A stretch of 64,000 nt of DNA. It comes from Fibrobacter succinogenes (lineage in GTDB: Bacteria > Fibrobacterota > Fibrobacteria > Fibrobacterales > Fibrobacteraceae). Made by a program: the position numbers and the translations under genes. Shown here piece by piece: positions 27,728 to 36,320 of the stretch. Numbering within the stretch: the stretch's first letter is position 1; each line of letters begins with the position of its first letter. The notes below the pieces were generated by a model. That model was given only the letters and a program-made list of their open reading frames with translations, searched no databases and was not told where the DNA came from. The DNA is taken from the NCBI RefSeq assembly GCF_902779965.1, contig NZ_CACZDK010000004.1, forward strand, positions 124,001 through 188,000. Direction: 5' to 3'.

Positions 27728-27835
27728 AATAATGGATCCCGTCGCTACGCTCCAGGATGACGAGTGTGTAAGGTGATCCCGGAATGGTTCGGCAGGCTCA
27801 CCAACCTTAATCCGGGGTGACATTGCGTCCGTAAT
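27728..27835. repeat. Dispersed GGATGAC/GGGGTGAC repeat fragments
   Basis: No gene seen. ATGGATCCCGTCGCTACGCT...GGATGACGA is followed by GATCCCGGAATGG...CCGGGGTGACATTGCG. Related pieces occur at 46510, 50158, 57210 and elsewhere. Confidence 0.55.
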
Positions 27836-27840
27836 GATAA

Positions 27841-28761
27841 TTACGTGTTCCAGAGCCAGGTGCTGAGGTAACGCTCGCCAGTATCCGGCAAGAGCGCCAC
27901 AATGCGCTTGCCCTTGAATTCCGGGCGCTTGGCGACGGTGAGGGCGCATTCAAGAGCGGCCCCCGACGAAATCCCGACAAAGATTCCTTCTTCGGCAGCG
28001 GCAGCACGAGCGGCATCTCCCGCTTTTTGCGTGCTCGTCAAATAAACTTCGTCAACCACCTTCGGGTCGTAGTTCTTTGGAACAAAGTTTGCGCCGATGC
28101 CCTGGATTTTATGCGGGCCCGCAACACCCTTAGAAATCATCGGAGAATCGTCCGGTTCAATAGCAATCACGTAGATGTTCGGATTCTTTTCCTTAAGGAA
28201 CTTTGCCGTTCCGCTTACGGTTCCGCCCGTGCCTGCGGTAGCGATAAACACATCCACCTTGCCTTCCGTATCACGCCAGATTTCAGGACCGGTCGTGCGG
28301 TAATGCGCTTCAGGATTTGCGGGATTGTCGAACTGCTGCGGAATAAAACTCCCCGGATTAGCGGCAGCGATTTCGTTCGCCTTTGCGATGCAGCCCGCCA
28401 TGCCCTTTGCACCTTCTGTCAACACCACTTCGGCGCCAAGCGATTTCAAAAGCATGCGGCGTTCCATGCTCATGGAATCCGGCATCGTGAGCACGACCTT
28501 GTAGCCCTTGACGGCCCCCACATAAGCAAGGCCCACACCCGTGTTACCGCTCGTCGGCTCAATGATGAGCGCGCCCGGCTTGAGCTTGCCTTCTTGTTCA
28601 GCACGATTAATCATGTTCAGCGCCACGCGGTCCTTTGCGCTACCGAGCGGGTTGAACATTTCGAGCTTTACATAGACTTCAGCCTCGCCCTTGTTGAGCT
28701 TGTTGATGCGCACCAGCGGCGTATTGCCAATCGTTTCGAGAATGTTGTTATAAATAGCCAT
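27841..28761 (-). CDS. cysK: Cysteine synthase A (O-acetylserine sulfhydrylase)
   Basis: 306 residues. PLP enzyme that makes cysteine from O-acetylserine and sulfide. PLP lysine K43 lies in NPLGSAKDR (the family usually has NPxxSVKDR); TSGNTG (70-75) holds the substrate; ATAGTGGTVSG binds the phosphate. Full length and normal start. The ATG is preceded by GGAGAAC and T6, and the GGAGAA is the 3' arm of a strong hairpin (28768-28790). This may mask the ribosome site or terminate the transcript from the upstream gene. Confidence 0.96.
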   Translation of the reverse strand: MAIYNNILETIGNTPLVRINKLNKGEAEVYVKLEMFNPLGSAKDRVALNMINRAEQEGKLKPGALIIEPTSGNTGVGLAYVGAVKGYKVVLTMPDSMSMERRMLLKSLGAEVVLTEGAKGMAGCIAKANEIAAANPGSFIPQQFDNPANPEAHYRTTGPEIWRDTEGKVDVFIATAGTGGTVSGTAKFLKEKNPNIYVIAIEPDDSPMISKGVAGPHKIQGIGANFVPKNYDPKVVDEVYLTSTQKAGDAARAAAAEEGIFVGISSGAALECALTVAKRPEFKGKRIVALLPDTGERYLSTWLWNT

Positions 28762-28790
28762 AAAAAAGTTCTCCGTACTATACGGAGAAC
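28762..28790 (-). promoter_or_regulatory. Hairpin plus T-run covering the cysK ribosome site
   Basis: On the minus strand GTTCTCCGTA pairs perfectly with TACGGAGAAC across a 3-base loop and is followed by T6 and directly by the cysK ATG. The 3' arm is the only plausible Shine-Dalgarno (GGAGAA, 7 bases before ATG). It also has terminator form for the gene ending at 28809. Confidence 0.7.
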
Positions 28791-28808
28791 AATCTAGTAT
28801 TTTTTATT

Positions 28809-30086
28809 TTATTTTGGCTCCGCAAACAATTGATATTCATTTTTGCACAGGTTGCGCTGTTGGCCAACAATCGATTCGAACGATATGCCAGAAAAGTTTT
28901 TGACAACACACGTTAAAGCCACCCTTATTGGAATTTCAGACAGGAACACAAAATTATCGACATACATCCCCGCCGATGATTCACACTCCGCTTGAAATAA
29001 ATCCTTTACCATAGGTGCAGAAGAGCCAATTTTGCCATAAGCCAAGTACACGATTAAGGAGTCCCTATAAAGAATCGTCGATTCAAGATTCGCTTCGCCA
29101 TCAAACATGAGCGTCGTGAAAACATCAAAATAGCGCACCAAACCACGTTCTTCACTATACAAATCCACATTGCAACGATTAAGAGACGACGTACCTTCAA
29201 CAAAATAATTCTCTTTTGATGTCGTCCATTCATATTGTGCATAGTCATGCACCATGTGCGATACGCCAGAATATTCATCTTTTACATTTTTAGAGCGGTA
29301 TGACCACGCAAGACTATCCATAAAAGCTTGTTCGCTTTCTGAAATGACCATCGCCATTGAATCAACATTCGGTTTTATAATAAATAAACGTTTTGCAATG
29401 GTATCGACACCATCAACAGAACCCGAAGGCAACTCGGGACGATAATCCACAGAATCCGCTGCTCCCGAGCCTACAGGAATATCACCGCAAAGGCCGTCCG
29501 ATTCTTGTACAAAATCACTGACTATCGCATCGAAGTCCATCACGGGATCCGAGTTTAGCGCAGAGCACCCCGGCGTAATACACATCCTCAAAGAATCAAT
29601 TTCGTTTATATAGCAGGAAGCTTTCAATCGACCATTTCCACTACAATCCGCTCCTGAGGCAAAATTCCAGATGCCACGCGCGCAAGAACGTTTGAACAAA
29701 TTGAAAATACTATCGCAATCACTGCCGAAATTATCCAAGTACAGCATTTTTTGCACCGAACGATTTTCATTTATAATGAATCTCAACGTATAAACCTTTT
29801 GGCCTACAGAACACGACGCTTCGGCACCATGCTCTGCGGCATAGACAGAGACTTCGCCCCGTGAAACAGATAACACCTTCGTCGGTTCCGTCTTGAACTC
29901 TATGGATGGCATTGCATCCGAACTGCTATTGACCACATCCGTAGAACTGCTGATATCTACAGCAACGGACGAACTGCTGTTCTGCGCCACCGTACTCGGT
30001 TCAATCGCAGCCCCCGCAGACTTATCATCGGAACAGCCCATAAAAGCGAGAACTACCACCACAGCCAATTTTATTACTTTATTCAT
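28809..30086 (-). CDS. Lipoprotein coupled to a TIGR02147 protein
   Basis: 425 residues from the ATG at 30086, chosen because GGAGGAG sits 6 bases upstream and a clear lipoprotein signal follows (VVVVLAFMGC, Cys18). A Ser-rich linker (NSSSSVAVDISSSTDVVNSSS, split by other residues) leads to a Cys-rich exported domain with at least ten cysteines, suggesting disulfides. No known domain recognised. The start overlaps the stop of the TIGR02147 gene as ATGA, so the two are translated together. In Fibrobacter such pairs are frequent, which is my recollection rather than something shown here. Confidence 0.8.
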   Translation of the reverse strand: MNKVIKLAVVVVLAFMGCSDDKSAGAAIEPSTVAQNSSSSVAVDISSSTDVVNSSSDAMPSIEFKTEPTKVLSVSRGEVSVYAAEHGAEASCSVGQKVYTLRFIINENRSVQKMLYLDNFGSDCDSIFNLFKRSCARGIWNFASGADCSGNGRLKASCYINEIDSLRMCITPGCSALNSDPVMDFDAIVSDFVQESDGLCGDIPVGSGAADSVDYRPELPSGSVDGVDTIAKRLFIIKPNVDSMAMVISESEQAFMDSLAWSYRSKNVKDEYSGVSHMVHDYAQYEWTTSKENYFVEGTSSLNRCNVDLYSEERGLVRYFDVFTTLMFDGEANLESTILYRDSLIVYLAYGKIGSSAPMVKDLFQAECESSAGMYVDNFVFLSEIPIRVALTCVVKNFSGISFESIVGQQRNLCKNEYQLFAEPK

Positions 30087-30910
30087 CGTTTCTCCTCCAT
30101 TTTTTTCGTCAAAGGGAACAACTGAAGATTCAGTCGATAAACTTGATTGATGTTTTCGTATTCCGCAGCAATACTCACCGCCTTGCGGATAAACACATCC
30201 ATTTCCTGCGAGATGCGAGCGTAAGCTTCTTCGCAAAGCCCTAGCGTCACCCCCGTGATATGGCGTTCTTCCGAAGGGAACTTGTCTACAGCAATTTTTG
30301 CAAGCGAGGCCATTTCTTTATGCATCGCACGAATCGCAATAGGCACAGATTCCTTAGAACCGATTACTGTTTTTTCAGTCTGTACATACAAATGCTCATC
30401 TTCACGCTTGAGAAAACCGGTCTTTACAAGGAACGCAAGCGAATCGCGAACCTCTTCGGCCGAAATATTTTGGAGGCACGCTTTCGCCATTTCGAGCGGC
30501 TTTGCCCCCGGCATCATCGGAGCGAGTTCACGAATCGTCGGGTTTTTCCACGAATCGTAAAAGCGGAACGCTTCTGCATCGACGACACGCACCTTGTGCT
30601 CGCGAGCAATTTTTTGCATTTCCAGGAGAGCTTTTTTTTTCGCATCATCTTTTGTGGCATTGCCAAAACGAACCATCTCTTGGAAATACGCAAACTCGTA
30701 GCCCACAAGACCCATCGCATGCGCCACCTGTTCCATTTTGACCAAACTAAGACTGCTCTTATTTTCACACACAAGCTTCAAGTAAACCGGCGACTTGAAA
30801 CCCGCCCGCTTTGAAAATTCTCGCCATGAAAACGCACCGGTCCTTTTACGTTCATCGTAAAAGTCCTGCATGTAAAGGCGATAATCTTTGTATTCAGTTA
30901 TCGAACGCAT
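30083..30910 (-). CDS. TIGR02147 (DUF4423-type) family protein
   Basis: 275 residues from the ATG at 30910, where the family opening SITEYKDYRLYMQDFYDERK lies; upstream codons to 31003 have no similarity. The next part, FSWREFSKRAGFKSPVYLKLVCENKSSLS, is a helix-turn-helix-like segment. A long C-terminal domain follows with FYDSWKNPTIREL and a conserved VRDSLAFLVKTGFLKRE winged-helix-like stretch. TIGR02147 was built on Fibrobacter succinogenes paralogues; its role is unknown, though the fold suggests transcriptional control. It ends inside the ribosome site and start codon of the lipoprotein gene. Confidence 0.9.
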   Translation of the reverse strand: MRSITEYKDYRLYMQDFYDERKRTGAFSWREFSKRAGFKSPVYLKLVCENKSSLSLVKMEQVAHAMGLVGYEFAYFQEMVRFGNATKDDAKKKALLEMQKIAREHKVRVVDAEAFRFYDSWKNPTIRELAPMMPGAKPLEMAKACLQNISAEEVRDSLAFLVKTGFLKREDEHLYVQTEKTVIGSKESVPIAIRAMHKEMASLAKIAVDKFPSEERHITGVTLGLCEEAYARISQEMDVFIRKAVSIAAEYENINQVYRLNLQLFPLTKKMEEKR

Positions 30911-31101
30911 TGATAAATAGGTTATAGATATTAGGGTTTTAGGGGTTTCGCATGAATAAATATAAAGATTCGCGAAATAAAAATCAACACAAAAATGATA
31001 CAAAATTAAAGATTTTTACAAAATTTACGCAATTTTTCAAATATATTTCCAATTTAAAAATCTAAAAGATACACATCGTATCATTTAGCGGAAAAACTTT
31101 T

Positions 31102-31130
31102 TGAAGACTATTCCAAAAAAAATTATATTA
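31102..31130 (+). promoter_or_regulatory. Promoter of rubrerythrin
   Basis: TTGAAG and TATATT are spaced by exactly 17 bases, ending 29 bases before the ATG. Confidence 0.6.
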
Positions 31131-31159
31131 ATGACAACAACCTATTACACGAGGGATTT

Positions 31160-31699
31160 ATGGCAAATAAATACGCAGGCACACAAACCGAAAAGAACCT
31201 TGAAGCCGCATTCGCCGGCGAATCGCAGGCTCGCAACAAGTACACCTACTTCGCCAGCCGCGCCAAAAAGGACGGATTCGAACAGATCGCAGCTATGTTC
31301 CAGAAGACGGCCGACAACGAAAAAGAACACGCTAAGCTTTGGTTCAAGGAACTCGAAGGCATTGGCGACACCGCCCAGAATCTGAAGGCAGCGGCCGACG
31401 GTGAAAACTACGAATGGACGGACATGTACGAAAGCTTCGCTAAGACCGCCGAAGCAGAAGGTTTCAATGAACTCGCCCAGAAATTCCGCCGCGTCGCCGC
31501 CATCGAAAAGATGCACGAAGAACGCTACCGCGCCCTCCTCAAGAACGTGGAAACCGCCCAGGTGTTCGAAAAATGCGAAGTCAAGGTCTGGGAATGCCGC
31601 AACTGCGGACACATCGTCGTGGGCACGAAGGCCCCGGAAATCTGCCCCGTCTGCGCCCACCCGCAAGCCTACTTCGAAGTACATGAAGAAAATTACTAA
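31160..31699 (+). CDS. rbr: Rubrerythrin
   Basis: 179 residues. Non-haem diiron peroxidase that removes hydrogen peroxide in anaerobes. The N-terminal four-helix bundle has the ligand motifs E-S-Q-A-R-N, N-E-K-E-H-A and E-K-M-H-E-E-R. The C-terminal rubredoxin domain has CRNCG and CPVC, with the four cysteines that bind one iron. Full length. GAGGGA precedes the ATG. Two copies of a two-hairpin repeat begin at its stop codon. Confidence 0.97.
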   Translation: MANKYAGTQTEKNLEAAFAGESQARNKYTYFASRAKKDGFEQIAAMFQKTADNEKEHAKLWFKELEGIGDTAQNLKAAADGENYEWTDMYESFAKTAEAEGFNELAQKFRRVAAIEKMHEERYRALLKNVETAQVFEKCEVKVWECRNCGHIVVGTKAPEICPVCAHPQAYFEVHEENY

Positions 31700-31769
31700 G
31701 AGCCGAGTGTCGCAGAAAAATGCTTGCATTTTTCTATGACCGAGGCGAAAAGTAAGGCGCTTCAGCGCC
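31699..31769 (+). repeat. Two-hairpin repeat, copy A
   Basis: AGAGCCGAGTGTCGC, palindrome AGAAAAATGC-tt-GCATTTTTCT, ATGACCGAGGCGAAAAGTAA, hairpin GGCGC-ttca-GCGCC. Starts at the last base of the rubrerythrin stop codon. Confidence 0.85.
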
Positions 31770-31776
31770 ATTACTA

Positions 31777-31847
31777 AGAGCCGAACGCCGCAAAAACAAG
31801 CTCGCTTGTTTCTATGACCGAGGCGAAAAGTAAGGCGCCTTAGCGCC
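31777..31847 (+). repeat. Two-hairpin repeat, copy B
   Basis: Tandem with copy A. The flanks are the same, but the palindrome is now AAACAAGC-tc-GCTTGTTT, and the second hairpin is GGCGC-ctta-GCGCC. Confidence 0.85.
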
Positions 31848-31884
31848 ACTATTAATAACATCGCAAAACTCAATTGAGACTGCG

Positions 31885-31914
31885 CACTGCCAATTTTCAT
31901 TGGCGGTGTTTTTT
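31885..31914 (+). terminator. Terminator after rubrerythrin
   Basis: CACTGCCAAT and ATTGGCGGTG form a stem with a TTTC loop, then T6. Confidence 0.8.
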
Positions 31915-31929
31915 ATTGCTCCCTCCCAC

Positions 31930-31962
31930 AAAAAAAGTCACCCCCAGCGCGGAGGGTGACTT
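31930..31962 (-). terminator. Terminator of the CBM11-like gene
   Basis: AAGTCACCC (31935-31943) pairs with GGGTGACTT (31954-31962). On the minus strand it is followed by T7. Confidence 0.8.
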
Positions 31963-31998
31963 AAAAAGCAACATTATATTAATGCTTACGGCACTACA

Positions 31999-33501
31999 TT
32001 AGCGCACTTGCATTTTCAAGGTCTTGGCAGAAGAGCCTTGCTGCACACGGACAACGTAAGAGCCGCTAGAGAGCATTCCGAAGGTATGAGCGAAGCTGCC
32101 AGAAGCAACCTTTTCGCTGTGAGATTCAACAGCATTGCCCATCATGTCAAACACTTCTACCTTCACAACGCCAGCCTTGGCAACAGACACATGCAACGTG
32201 CGACCTTGGAGAGAAGCCTTGAAGCTAGCACGAGCTGCGCCAACCTGAATAGCACTCTTAGTAGGCAATGTTCCAACGCACTTCACATTATCAACAGCCA
32301 AAGATGTTCCGAGGTTCGAGGCAGTAACTTTTTCGTCAACGACCCAAGTCAGCTTGGACACCTTGGCCCAAGAGAAGGCGACGATGTTGCTCGGGGAAAC
32401 TTCGGCAACCCAATCGGGCTGTTCCATGGTAGAAACCGTTACGGTCTTCCAGCCTGTAGAGGCATTCTGATCGCCAGCAACGTGTTCGTAGCCTGCATCG
32501 GCCTTAACACCAGTCACAGAGCCACGCAAGTGGTGACCAGAGCCCTTGTAATCGTACTGGACAGCGGTGCAACCAGAAAGCGTACCGGCATCAAAAGCGA
32601 CTTCCATACCTACAGACGGATAGGTTGTGTCACCCGGAGTAATGCCAGAAATGCCCTTCATTTCGACATAGTTGTTAGAAGCTTCCTTAACAACAATATC
32701 CCAAGACTTGTTTGCATCTTGCGTATTGGTGAAAGATCCACCTGCTTCGTACAGGTACCAGTAAGCAGCCTTGCCGAGACTTTCAGCAGTGGTGTTGCCA
32801 TCTTCAAAGTCGTCAATAACTGTGGTCGTGCCCGTTTTCGGCGGATTCGTAGAACCGCCACCAGGATTGCTACTACCACCAGCATAGCCGGCGCAGTTCA
32901 CATCGTCAATGTAGAGATAATCGGCAGAAGCTTCGCCCTTGACTTCCCATGCAAGTTGTACCACATTCGCCATCTTCAAAGCAACCGTAGTACCCCAGCC
33001 AGCATCTTGTTTAAGTGCCGAGACGCTAACACTAGCCGTGGACCAGCTTGAGCTGCCGGCAACAGCTTTGTAATGTCTGTTATATTCAGTCAAGCCGCCC
33101 GTTTCGTCACCATCCATGACGGCCTTAAGATTATGGCCTGCGCCCTTGTACTTGTAAGAAATCGTGGTACAGCCAGAAAGACCACCAGCGACATTCAAAC
33201 CAAGAACGACATACGGATCATACGGATTATCACCCTGAACCAATTGAATTCCAGTCAAACCAGCACCATATTCAGAGCCACCCGCAGCAGCTTCAGGAAT
33301 CACGACAACAAGACCGTATTCATCTTCCGTATTCGTGTAAGACGAAGCACCCTTGTCATTTTTGTCGTTGTAAGCGTACCAAGCATCATTCTTGCCACCG
33401 GTACTTGCCAAGCCGTTACCATCTTCAAAGTCATCAATGTTTGCGGCTGCAGAAGCCAGAGTTGCTGTTGCACAAAGCGTAAATAGGATTTTCTTTTTCA
33501 T
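31999..33501 (-). CDS. Secreted protein with two CBM11-like domains and a C-terminal sorting-type domain
   Basis: 500 residues from the ATG at 33501, preceded by GGAGGAAAGG. The signal peptide ends near TLASAAA. Two homologous beta-sandwich domains start at NIDDFEDGN (about 22) and VIDDFEDGN (about 230). Each has a YKYKGAGH or YDYKGSGH strand and a late DDVNC or DNVKC. This is the style of CBM11/CIA30-like carbohydrate-binding modules. A Gly/Pro/Ser/Asn linker joins them. The final 75 residues (ASLQGRTLHVSVAKAG ... VFDMMGNAV ... SGSYVVRVQQGS) match the sorting-type tail seen in the MBG protein. No catalytic module, so probably a cellulose- or glucan-binding surface protein. Confidence 0.82.
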   Translation of the reverse strand: MKKKILFTLCATATLASAAANIDDFEDGNGLASTGGKNDAWYAYNDKNDKGASSYTNTEDEYGLVVVIPEAAAGGSEYGAGLTGIQLVQGDNPYDPYVVLGLNVAGGLSGCTTISYKYKGAGHNLKAVMDGDETGGLTEYNRHYKAVAGSSSWSTASVSVSALKQDAGWGTTVALKMANVVQLAWEVKGEASADYLYIDDVNCAGYAGGSSNPGGGSTNPPKTGTTTVIDDFEDGNTTAESLGKAAYWYLYEAGGSFTNTQDANKSWDIVVKEASNNYVEMKGISGITPGDTTYPSVGMEVAFDAGTLSGCTAVQYDYKGSGHHLRGSVTGVKADAGYEHVAGDQNASTGWKTVTVSTMEQPDWVAEVSPSNIVAFSWAKVSKLTWVVDEKVTASNLGTSLAVDNVKCVGTLPTKSAIQVGAARASFKASLQGRTLHVSVAKAGVVKVEVFDMMGNAVESHSEKVASGSFAHTFGMLSSGSYVVRVQQGSSAKTLKMQVR

Positions 33502-33709
33502 CCTTTCCTCCATGTTTGTTAGGCTATAATTTAATTTCAACAACGTTGAAAGTCAAGCAGTTTATTAACATACTTTTTCACTTTTTTGACCATTTTGGGG
33601 TTCAATCGCCATTTTTACCATTACCGAAGTCGAGCAAACTGGCCATCATAGACGTTTTTCGAGCTTGGCGGACTTTTTTAATAGACAGAAAACAGATTAT
33701 ATTTCTATT

Positions 33710-34852
33710 ATGTCCTCCATTCGACAACTCCCCTACTATGTTTGGTTTGCGCTCGCTTTGGGCGGTTTTGGGATGTGCGCGGCAGCGAATTTTGACGGAG
33801 TTTTTGACGCGGGTTGGACAACGGCTTACCAATCAGCGGATTCAATCAACCACATGCATAAACGGCTGAAAGCTCTCGGCATGGAGCAAGTCGTGTTGCA
33901 ATATGCAGCGGTAGAAAAGACGCATTTGTATTATCCTTCTCAGCTGGATTTTTTGCAAAACACGCAGTACAAAAACAAGCAGCTTTTCCCAAAGAGCATC
34001 GACGCGGCAAAGGCTGCCGGGAACAAGCTTTGGCTTGGACTTTATTACGATGGTGAAAATTGGTACACACCGCCAACAGCTACGCAACTTGATACACTGG
34101 CAACACAAAATTTACAGGTACTTGACGAGCTGTATGCGCTTTACGGGAACGAAACCGTAATTGAAGGGGTTTATATACCGCAGGAAATAGCGCGCTATTA
34201 TTGGGATGGGCTCAGAGTCGATGCAACGACAACTGCGCTTGCAACACATTTTTTGATTCCTGTTACGCGGTCCGCTCAAGCGAAAGGCTGGAAAGTCATG
34301 GCGGCACCGTTTTACAACCAAAACTTGGAAACACCCGAAAAATTGCAAACGTTTTTCGAATCACTTTTTGCAGCTGGATTCAAGCCAGATGTCATCGCGG
34401 TGCAAGATGGCGTTGGGGCTAGCGATACAGGCAAGCCGCATGCCAGCACTGCAACCGTCGGGAATTACGAACGGGCGGTCGCCAAAGCTTGTTCGCAATA
34501 CGGGATTGAATTTTGGGTCGATCAAGAACTGTTCCGCACCGATGATTCGCACGCACTTGCCGATAGCGCTAGACTTTCCGCGCAATTGGATTCGGCACGA
34601 GCGGCTGGTGCATCAAAAGTTATCGCATATGATTTGGCCGTTCTCGGGAATTCGGGTTTGGACTCGCTTGAGAATTGGTTTCCGCGAGATCGTTCGCAGA
34701 TGACAGAATCGATTTTTGAGATTCGCAGAATTCGCCAAGACGGGAATCGTCGCGGCACGAAACAGCGCACAACAGGCAACACACAAAACCACATCCATCC
34801 GCACGATAAAGATATCCGCTATTACAAGTTGAATGGTGCGAGAATCCCTTAG
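33710..34852 (+). CDS. Secreted DUF4434 (glycoside-hydrolase-like) protein
   Basis: 380 residues from the ATG at 33710. The signal peptide spans about residues 5-26, ending near GMCAAA. The mature chain begins FDGVFDAGWTTAYQSADSI and follows a TIM-barrel rhythm: alternating strands and helices with GMEQVVLQYAAVEK, LWLGLYYDGENWY, IEGVYIPQEI and VIAVQDGVG. This layout agrees with DUF4434 proteins, thought to be glycosidase-like. Acidic residues at strand ends (for example in VYIPQEIARYYWD and AVQDGVGAS) could be catalytic; this is unproven. The C-terminal 50 residues are basic and polar. Confidence 0.75.
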   Translation: MSSIRQLPYYVWFALALGGFGMCAAANFDGVFDAGWTTAYQSADSINHMHKRLKALGMEQVVLQYAAVEKTHLYYPSQLDFLQNTQYKNKQLFPKSIDAAKAAGNKLWLGLYYDGENWYTPPTATQLDTLATQNLQVLDELYALYGNETVIEGVYIPQEIARYYWDGLRVDATTTALATHFLIPVTRSAQAKGWKVMAAPFYNQNLETPEKLQTFFESLFAAGFKPDVIAVQDGVGASDTGKPHASTATVGNYERAVAKACSQYGIEFWVDQELFRTDDSHALADSARLSAQLDSARAAGASKVIAYDLAVLGNSGLDSLENWFPRDRSQMTESIFEIRRIRQDGNRRGTKQRTTGNTQNHIHPHDKDIRYYKLNGARIP

Positions 34853-34885
34853 CTTTTATCGACTCGCATTTTGTATATTCAGCTC

Positions 34886-36070
34886 ATGAATAAATTTATT
34901 TTCACTCTACTTTTTGCGGTCGGACTCGGAACTGCTTTTGCGGATGCAATTGTCAGGGACAAGAACATCAAAGAAAAAACGCCCCAATACGCCAAGACCG
35001 ACATCATGAATTTTGGTGGAAGTAAAGTTTTACTGGACGAACGCACAGAAAAAACATACATTCAAAAATTAATAAGCGGAGCGTACCTCAAATTTCCACA
35101 CCCGTTCGTCGCCATGGTCGGAATGGCATTTGCCAACCACCACTCTATTGAAATTTACCCTGACGACATTTGGCTTTTGCTGATGGACGGGATTCGCTTG
35201 CATGTCAAGAACAACCGCGACGCACTCAAAGAAAAATTTGTTCAAGACGGTTCCGATACAAACATCGTTATTATCGACAATTCCTTAACTTTGCAAGCCC
35301 CGCCAGCAGCGTGGAAAAGGCACATCACCGAGATTTATGACACGCTCTATCAAAAGCTGCCTGAAACGACAAGGACCGCATTTGATGTCGATTTTTCCAC
35401 TTCGACCGCTATAGACAAATTCGTTTCAAAAACAATGCTCATGGCCATCAGTTCAGAATTCTATACCTACACTTCGGTAACAATGTGCGGCATCCCGAAA
35501 ATTTTTATCAAAGGCACAAAAGAAGACTGGGAAAAATTGAAAAGTACATTCGACAACTTGGCAAACATTCTCGATATGCCTTGGTGGGCTGAACAAATCG
35601 ATCCGATTCTCAAAGAGTTTGTCAACACTTTTGACAAAAAATACAACATGAAATTTTGGAGACGCATCTACAAAGATGTACCTCGTGGCAAAGGAAGCGG
35701 AACGCAGCCTAAAATCAATGGTTGGATAACCAAATTTTTCCCCTACATCGACAAGACGGGAGAATACAAAATGTATAAAGACTTTATTGCCGAAGTATTC
35801 GAATCATGGCCCGAAGAACAGAAAAAGACATTTAAAGCCCGTATGGAGGCCGATTCCATAGCCTCTCGGCAACACCGCACCGACTGGGTCGAGCCGCTCG
35901 AATATAAGGATTTTACAATCGGCAAAAGCGACATCACGATAAAGTGGAAATATCTTGACCGCGATATTCCCTTGCAACTATCCACCGGATTCTGGGGCGT
36001 AACCATCGATTCCAAAACAAAACGACTGAGAACCATCCGCGGATACGTGCTGACATGGGAAACGAATTAG
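34886..36070 (+). CDS. Secreted DUF4419 protein
   Basis: 394 residues from the ATG at 34886. The signal peptide is MNKFIFTLLFAVGLGTAFA. The DUF4419 pattern is clear: PFVAMVGMAFANHHSIEIYPDDIWLLLMDGIRLHV near residues 75-110, then FSTSTAIDKFVSKTMLMAISSEFYTYTSVTMCGIPKIFIKGTKEDWEKL. DUF4419 is found in eukaryotes and scattered bacteria; its biochemical role is unknown. The end overlaps the convergent small gene at 36067 by 4 bases. Confidence 0.85.
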   Translation: MNKFIFTLLFAVGLGTAFADAIVRDKNIKEKTPQYAKTDIMNFGGSKVLLDERTEKTYIQKLISGAYLKFPHPFVAMVGMAFANHHSIEIYPDDIWLLLMDGIRLHVKNNRDALKEKFVQDGSDTNIVIIDNSLTLQAPPAAWKRHITEIYDTLYQKLPETTRTAFDVDFSTSTAIDKFVSKTMLMAISSEFYTYTSVTMCGIPKIFIKGTKEDWEKLKSTFDNLANILDMPWWAEQIDPILKEFVNTFDKKYNMKFWRRIYKDVPRGKGSGTQPKINGWITKFFPYIDKTGEYKMYKDFIAEVFESWPEEQKKTFKARMEADSIASRQHRTDWVEPLEYKDFTIGKSDITIKWKYLDRDIPLQLSTGFWGVTIDSKTKRLRTIRGYVLTWETN

Positions 36071-36255
36071 GACTTTTTCGTTAATTTGCCGCCCGCGATA
36101 AGCACTAAAAAAGCGGCACCGCCTACACCCACAATTTTCTTGATATCGCTCCAAAATTCGCGACGTTTTTCTTTGCACGATTCGCAAAGTTTTTCGGAAT
36201 CCGCGGCTTTATCGCAGCCGCATTTTTTGCAGGTATTCCATAATTTTTGAAGCAT
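36067..36255 (-). CDS. Small zinc-ribbon membrane protein
   Basis: 62 residues. The N-terminal half has CKKCGC ... CESCK, two Cys pairs fit to bind one zinc. The C-terminal half has one hydrophobic helix (VGVGGAAFLVLIAGG) and a basic end. A predicted bitopic protein of unknown role. The tight convergent overlap with DUF4419 and the intact Cys pattern argue that it is real. Confidence 0.55.
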   Translation of the reverse strand: MLQKLWNTCKKCGCDKAADSEKLCESCKEKRREFWSDIKKIVGVGGAAFLVLIAGGKLTKKS

Positions 36256-36320
36256 AGAATTAATCCTTAATTTTTGGGGTTTGGGCTTAGAAGTCTTTGT
36301 AAAATACCAAAATTTTTTAA

